Shown here piece after piece: positions 4,278 through 8,073 of a DNA stretch of 8,073 nt. Positions within the stretch are counted from its first letter, which is position 1. Every line of letters starts with the position of its first letter. The DNA is from Alistipes sp. UBA928. GTDB taxonomy: Bacteria > Bacteroidota > Bacteroidia > Bacteroidales > Rikenellaceae. A program made the translations under genes and the position numbers. Location: contig DBDQ01000110.1 of the NCBI GenBank assembly GCA_002293665.1, forward strand, positions 7,206 to 15,278, given 5' to 3'. Under the pieces are notes generated by a model that ran no database searches, had not been told where the DNA came from, and saw nothing but the letters and a program-made list of their open reading frames with translations.

Positions 4278-7061
4278 TTAACGTCGACAAATGACGCGGA
4301 AATCGCACCATTCGCAGGGGCGCGTATCTGCACACTGGGTGAATGGCACGTCGGGATCGAACAACCCGGCAAGGTCGGCACGCAGACTCTCTTCGAACCC
4401 GGCATCAGAACCGACGTCGACCTCGCACACGCCTCCCGGCCGCCCCTCGGTATCGCGCCCCGGTTTCGACATGTCGCGCACATAGTATAGCGCGGGAAAG
4501 ACCTCGCCCCCCAGCATCATGGCGTAGAGACCCATCTGCAACAGCGCCGAGGCATTGTTACCGGGATTTCCGGTTTTGTAGTCCACCACTCGCAGCGAGC
4601 CGTCGGGCAGCCTGTCGACGCGGTCGGCAATGCCCGAAAAGAGCACACTCCGCGGCGGCGAACCGTCGTTTCCGCCCTCATCGAAAACAACCTCGGTGGA
4701 GACGCGCCGTTCGAGCCCCTCGATGGTGAAGGGGCGGGGCAGTGAGGCGTCGTACGGAAGTATCCCGCGCTCTATGTATCCCGCGATCGTCCTGCGGGCC
4801 AACATTATCGCACCGCCCCAATCTTCGGGGCCGCTACCCTCGCCGCCGGGCCAAAGCTCGGTCACGGCCTCCGTCACCGCCCGTTCCACTTCGGCCGAGC
4901 CGACCAGTGCGCCTATCCTCGCCCGCGGGTCGCTCAACCCCACCAACGGAGTGTAGAGCAACTGCATGGCGCGATGAAGAATATTACCCAACAACGCACT
5001 GTCGATCTCCTCGGCCACCACCTCCTCGGGCCGTAGCCGTGCCACGCCGCGAAAATAGAACTTCAGCGGACACTCGATGTGGGTATAGAACAGCGACGGA
5101 GACAGGGTACGGTCGTGGGTCAAAAATTCGTTCAGCGCCTCCATCACCGTTCCCTCCTTCGCGACCACTATCGGCTCGGGTGGCGACAGGTTCACATCGA
5201 CTGTGACAGAACGATGCTCCACCTCGTGTGGCGATTCGTAATCGAGTTGCAGCAGGTAGCGGCTCGGCGTACCGGCGGTGCGGTCGTCGGCTGTGCGCGA
5301 CCACACCGCGTCGATCCTCCGGGCGCGCGATATGAGGCGGAAAAAGTGGTAGGCGTAAACTCCCTCGTGATGCTCGGGCGTGGGCAGTCCGTAGGCCGCT
5401 TTCAGGTTGTGGGGGATGAACGACGGTGCCCCCACCAGACTGCCGGGCATTGTGGAGTCGCCCGCCGAAAGAAAGATTATATTCTCGAAGTCGAGCGCAC
5501 GGGTCTCCAGAATCCCCATCACCTGCACCCCCTCCAACGGTTCACCCTCGAAAGGCAGCGTCTGCGACTGGAGCGCACGCCTCAACAGCCGGGCGTAGGT
5601 TTTGGTCGACAGCTCTATGCCGCACCCCTCGAGCGAGCTCGCGAGGCGGCGTATATGTTCGGCTATGATCGAGAAAAATTCCGATCGCGTTCCGCCGGGT
5701 TGTGCGGGGGAGGGTAGTCGTCCCACCTCCGAGAGTATGCCCACAAGGTAGTCGCTCAACCCGTGCCACTCTTCGGGCGCTGCGAATATCTTCTCTAAAA
5801 GCGGCGACAGCCGAAGCCGTGCCGCACTTATATAAACGAAATCGGGGAGTGCCCCCTTCTCCAGACCCGCCTCCGTGGTCATTCCGTCGAGGTATGGATG
5901 GCGCAAAAGACCCTCCACGTCGCTGTGGTAAAAAGTCGTGCCGCGTCGTCTGTTTTGCAACTCAAACAGGCGCTCGACAAAGGTGTAGGCCGGGTGCATT
6001 CGCAGCGGATAACCCATCGTGATGTTGATCGCGTCGACCTCCGCCGGCATCGACCATAACAGCGGCGTGAGCAGGCTCTCGTCGCACAGCACCACCGCCG
6101 TCTCCCTGCCCGGCGCCCGCCCCGTTTGCCGCGCGAGATCGGATAGCACCTCGCCCGCCCACTTGCACTGCAACACGTCGGAGGCAGTGGCCACGGAGTG
6201 TATGATTTTTGGTTTCAAGAAATTGTCGTGTCCGCCGCGCAGCCTGCCCGTGGCCGGAAAACGGCGCAGATCGTCACGCATGAAACGTCCCGCCTCCTGC
6301 CCTGCGTCGCACGTGAAGTAGTTGTCGTAGTCCCAATAAAAGTCGACCCGGTAACGTGTGCGCAGATAGTCGAAAATCACCTGCTCGCATCGGCTCAGTG
6401 CGTTGAACCCGGCCACTACGTAGTGACGTTCCGGGATCTCCACCGCCGTATCCGAGGCGATCCTTTCCGCCGCTTCGCGGTACACCATACCCTGGTACGC
6501 TATGCCGAGTTTCCTGAGCCGCTCCCTGAAACGGTGATACACCGGCCCAAGGGTGCGCCAAACGTTCAGAAAGTCGCGCTGCTCGGGCGAGCCTCCACCC
6601 GTCCCCGCACTGCCGAAAGAGCCCCAGAAACGTTCTATGGCAGCTCGCTGTTCGGGCTCCATCTCAAAAAGGAAGTCCAACTCGTGGAGGTCTACAAGAT
6701 TGGAGAAGAGCGCGTCGGCATCGACCAGATATTTATCCACCGAGTCGAAGTCGCCCAACAACAGCTCGCCCCAAAAGTAGAACGAGTCGAAATCGTCCGC
6801 CGGATGCGCCTCGACCCACACCTTGTAGAGTTCGGTGATGAGCCGTAGCCGGTCGCCCACCGCGAGGCCCGACAGCCCGGCCGCCACCTCGTCGATGGTC
6901 ACGGCGGCGGGTTGCCACATCGGCCTGTCGATCAGCCCCGCCAGAGCCTCGCCGAAAAACAACGACGCCCGACGCGACGGAAACACCACGCTCAGCCGCG
7001 ACACCCCGTCGCCATACCGCTCCCAAAGGTCGGCCGCCACCTGACTCAGAAAACCATCCAT
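4278..7061 (-). CDS. AddB-like PD-(D/E)XK nuclease with degenerate helicase region and Fe-S cluster motif
   Basis: This 927-residue protein resembles the AddB subunit of AddAB helicase-nucleases, which resect DNA double-strand breaks for RecA-dependent repair. The N-terminal two-thirds look like an inactivated superfamily I helicase. There is no Walker A (GxGKT) loop; VVFPSRRASLFF (25-36) sits where it would be expected, while INITMGYPL (345-353) and an ETRALDFENIIFLSAGD segment (519-535) match conserved helicase-like blocks. The C-terminal nuclease is intact by inspection: GNILH with His696, GIADRVD with Asp813, VVDYKTG with Asp827 and Lys829, and the Q842/Y846 pair. Cys664 (ECPLKF) together with Cys916, Cys919 and Cys925 fits the AddB 4Fe-4S pattern. 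The ATG at 7061 is the natural start. No AddA-type helicase gene is in the window. Bacteroidetes copies are often labelled only as PD-(D/E)XK nuclease family protein, so no symbol is assigned. Confidence 0.9.
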   Translation of the reverse strand: MDGFLSQVAADLWERYGDGVSRLSVVFPSRRASLFFGEALAGLIDRPMWQPAAVTIDEVAAGLSGLAVGDRLRLITELYKVWVEAHPADDFDSFYFWGELLLGDFDSVDKYLVDADALFSNLVDLHELDFLFEMEPEQRAAIERFWGSFGSAGTGGGSPEQRDFLNVWRTLGPVYHRFRERLRKLGIAYQGMVYREAAERIASDTAVEIPERHYVVAGFNALSRCEQVIFDYLRTRYRVDFYWDYDNYFTCDAGQEAGRFMRDDLRRFPATGRLRGGHDNFLKPKIIHSVATASDVLQCKWAGEVLSDLARQTGRAPGRETAVVLCDESLLTPLLWSMPAEVDAINITMGYPLRMHPAYTFVERLFELQNRRRGTTFYHSDVEGLLRHPYLDGMTTEAGLEKGALPDFVYISAARLRLSPLLEKIFAAPEEWHGLSDYLVGILSEVGRLPSPAQPGGTRSEFFSIIAEHIRRLASSLEGCGIELSTKTYARLLRRALQSQTLPFEGEPLEGVQVMGILETRALDFENIIFLSAGDSTMPGSLVGAPSFIPHNLKAAYGLPTPEHHEGVYAYHFFRLISRARRIDAVWSRTADDRTAGTPSRYLLQLDYESPHEVEHRSVTVDVNLSPPEPIVVAKEGTVMEALNEFLTHDRTLSPSLFYTHIECPLKFYFRGVARLRPEEVVAEEIDSALLGNILHRAMQLLYTPLVGLSDPRARIGALVGSAEVERAVTEAVTELWPGGEGSGPEDWGGAIMLARRTIAGYIERGILPYDASLPRPFTIEGLERRVSTEVVFDEGGNDGSPPRSVLFSGIADRVDRLPDGSLRVVDYKTGNPGNNASALLQMGLYAMMLGGEVFPALYYVRDMSKPGRDTEGRPGGVCEVDVGSDAGFEESLRADLAGLFDPDVPFTQCADTRPCEWCDFRVICRR

Positions 7062-7070
7062 GCGAAAGGG

Positions 7071-7078
7071 TAAAGGTA
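7071..7078 (-). promoter_or_regulatory. Possible -7 promoter element for the nuclease gene
   Basis: On the minus strand this is TACCTTTA, one base from TAnnTTTG, ending 9 bases before the nuclease ATG. Use of it would give an almost leaderless transcript. No clear -33 element is present, so the assignment is tentative. Confidence 0.3.
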
Positions 7079-7090
7079 ACAGAATTTTCG

Positions 7091-7098
7091 TAAATTTG
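7091..7098 (+). promoter_or_regulatory. Promoter -7 element for the His-rich barrel gene
   Basis: TAAATTTG is an exact match to TAnnTTTG and ends 5 bases before the ATG at 7104. Transcription would start at or very near the start codon. It lies within the 42-base gap shared with the divergent nuclease gene. Confidence 0.55.
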
Positions 7099-7103
7099 CG
7101 CTC

Positions 7104-7784
7104 ATGAAGCGTATAATTCTACTGCTCTGCCTGATGTCGGCGTGTTTCACGGGGTTTGCCCAGCACGACCACGATCACGAGGGCCACGGGGGTCACGATC
7201 ACGAGGGTGAGACACACGATCATGCCGACGCCCCTCCCGGAGTGCTTTTCGAGGAGTTGGCCGCCGCGATCGCCGGCCAAGACGGCGAGAGGGTGCTGCA
7301 CCGGTTCACGGGGGTCACACCCCGGTTCGGTCTGGCGATGCAGAAGGGACTTTTTGCCGAGGCGGGACTCGGGCTCGATTTCTATAAGATCGGCTACACG
7401 GTGGCGAGCGAGTTCGTGTCATTCGGCTACGACAACCTGAGGCCCTACATCGCGGGCGAGATCATGATCAACAGCAAACTGTTGGGAGGTGGCAAGGCGG
7501 GGATCGAATATATCCGCTCGACGCCGATCCTTGGCATGGCTTTCGGCGGCGAGGTGGGGTGGTACACCGACGGCGCGGCTGAGGCGTTGCTCGTCACTCC
7601 GCGGCTGATGCTTTCGTTCGTCAAGGTGGAAGTATACTACGGATACAGTTTTTTTGTGCGCAACGAGCTGAGGCGCTGGCTGGGCCACCACCGTTTTGGA
7701 GTCTCAATGACCCTCAACCCGCGCTTCTGGCGCCGCAAGAACCGCATCTACGAAGATTACTACAACACCTATCTCGGGGAGTGA
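7104..7784 (+). CDS. Secreted His/Asp-rich protein with predicted outer-membrane beta-barrel
   Basis: I do not recognise a named family for this 226-residue protein. Residues 1-20 form a signal peptide (KR, then a hydrophobic core, ending GFAQ), so export across the inner membrane is likely. The mature N-terminus, residues 21-40, holds eight histidines and seven acidic residues in HDH, HDHEG and HDH units, a composition typical of zinc, nickel or copper binding. Residues about 70-205 read as some eight amphipathic beta strands rich in Gly and aromatics, suggesting a small outer-membrane barrel. A basic and aromatic tail follows (about 206-226). MSAC at 11-14 could be a weak lipobox, but the Ala-Gln site favours signal peptidase I. 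The gene is transcribed divergently from the nuclease gene from a 42-base gap and is followed by a hairpin terminator. A role in metal handling is an inference from composition only. Confidence 0.85.
   Translation: MKRIILLLCLMSACFTGFAQHDHDHEGHGGHDHEGETHDHADAPPGVLFEELAAAIAGQDGERVLHRFTGVTPRFGLAMQKGLFAEAGLGLDFYKIGYTVASEFVSFGYDNLRPYIAGEIMINSKLLGGGKAGIEYIRSTPILGMAFGGEVGWYTDGAAEALLVTPRLMLSFVKVEVYYGYSFFVRNELRRWLGHHRFGVSMTLNPRFWRRKNRIYEDYYNTYLGE
7170..7207 (+). repeat. 14-base direct repeat coding the His-rich segment
   Basis: CACGATCACGAGGG occurs at 7170-7183 and again at 7194-7207, in frame and 24 bases apart. Each copy encodes HDHEG. A shorter third match, CACGATCA, occurs in frame at 7215-7222. 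The codons match exactly rather than only the amino acids, which suggests local duplication. Confidence 0.75.
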
Positions 7785-7828
7785 AAAGTGGATCAGTCCG
7801 CCGCATCGCAACATAATTATCTACCGAG

Positions 7829-7857
7829 AGTGATTCCCTACGGGAATCATTTCACTT
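7829..7857 (+). terminator. Hairpin terminator after the His-rich barrel gene
   Basis: TGATTCCC (7831-7838) and GGGAATCA (7842-7849) form a perfect 8-base stem with a 3-base loop, extendable by one G-T and one A-T pair. A T-rich but interrupted tail, TTTCACTTT, follows on the plus strand. It lies 46 bases after the stop at 7784. Polarity favours the plus-strand gene; the convergent FMN-reductase-like gene may also use it. Confidence 0.65.
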
Positions 7858-7893
7858 TACGGATGAAAATGGCGCTTTATCCGCGCGTCGAGT

Positions 7894-8073
7894 TCATTTC
7901 GGGAAGCGGGCGATCCAGGCTTCGAAGGCGGCGAGGAATTTGCGCATGAACCCGGCGGAGCTTTCGGTGAGTCGGTCGCCGTCGGCCCCCGCGACCCCGG
8001 CGGCGTTCGCAAGGCCGGTCGTGGCGTTGAAGTAGACCGCGGGCTGATCCATCACCGGCATATCGAGCCACGA
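7894..8073 (-). CDS. NAD(P)H-dependent FMN reductase-like protein, C-terminal part
   Basis: An open minus-strand frame runs from the window edge to a TGA at 7894-7896 and gives 59 residues; the start of the gene lies outside. The visible part begins with a WLDMPVMDQPAVY segment and ends with a helix containing FMRKFLAAFEAWIARF. This pattern, a QP(E/A)xY loop then a long C-terminal amphipathic helix after a TESS or TDES turn, is what I recall from the C-termini of flavodoxin-fold NADPH-dependent FMN reductases (PF03358-type oxidoreductases). Such enzymes bind FMN and reduce flavins, quinones or related acceptors in the cytoplasm. The FMN-binding N-terminal loops cannot be seen here, so the assignment rests on the tail only. 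The gene converges on the His-rich barrel gene across 109 bases. Confidence 0.65.
   Translation of the reverse strand, partial: SWLDMPVMDQPAVYFNATTGLANAAGVAGADGDRLTESSAGFMRKFLAAFEAWIARFPK

Noticed and set aside
5079..5717. Long plus-strand open frame opposite the nuclease gene
   Set aside because: GC-rich coding DNA often leaves open frames on the other strand. The product is Arg/Gly-rich with no domain, while the minus strand encodes recognisable nuclease sequence.
6198..6848. Plus-strand open frame opposite the nuclease N-terminus
   Set aside because: No recognisable motif or promoter, and it is entirely within the well-supported minus-strand gene.
7134..7145. Lipobox (MSAC) in the His-rich barrel protein
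   Set aside because: Met at the -3 position is poor for a lipobox, and a GFAQ signal peptidase I site just downstream fits a barrel protein better; not fully excluded.
7877..8071. 64-residue minus-strand open frame at the window end
   Set aside because: An Arg-rich shadow frame; a different minus-strand frame gives the FMN-reductase-like C-terminus ending at 7894.
1..8073. CRISPR array, tRNA, rRNA, insertion sequence or phage genes
   Set aside because: No regularly spaced repeats, cloverleaf-like segments, transposase or phage proteins were seen on either strand.

Overview
The window looks like chromosomal core and near-core DNA from a GC-rich member of the Bacteroidales, possibly Alistipes or a relative; the genus is an inference. 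Three things point there. The NrdD, NrdG, SulP and nuclease proteins read like Bacteroidetes family members. Several genes are preceded by the Bacteroidetes -7 promoter element TAnnTTTG, or a one-base variant, close to the start codon. Shine-Dalgarno sequences are largely absent. A class III (oxygen-sensitive) ribonucleotide reductase fits an anaerobe. No rRNA, tRNA, CRISPR array, insertion sequence or phage gene was seen.

Layout. Positions 1-1262 (+) hold the 3' end of nrdD, the complete activase gene nrdG, and a small four-helix membrane protein of unknown function that begins 2 bases after nrdG. This last gene ends inside the 3' end of a convergent SulP-family anion transporter with a STAS domain (1248-2939, -). 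Upstream of the transporter and on the same strand is a small lipoprotein gene (3065-3727, -) that is clearly poorer in GC than its surroundings. A divergent promoter region separates it from an unrecognised 138-residue protein (3852-4268, +). That gene converges, with a 9-base gap, on a 927-residue AddB-like PD-(D/E)XK nuclease with an Fe-S cluster motif (4278-7061, -). A 42-base divergent promoter region leads to a secreted protein that has a His/Asp-rich N-terminus followed by a predicted outer-membrane beta-barrel (7104-7784, +). After a hairpin terminator comes the 3' end of a convergent NAD(P)H-dependent FMN-reductase-like gene (7894 to the window end, -).

How the genes work together. 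nrdD and nrdG form a known functional pair: NrdG uses S-adenosylmethionine to install the glycyl radical on NrdD, which then makes deoxyribonucleotides without oxygen. The AddB-like protein would process double-strand breaks with an AddA-type helicase, but no such partner is encoded here. The remaining genes show no obvious shared pathway. No complete new multi-gene system is visible. The items most worth a second look are the His-rich barrel protein, the membrane protein coupled to nrdDG, the low-GC lipoprotein with a calcium-loop-like motif, and the tight or overlapping gene junctions.
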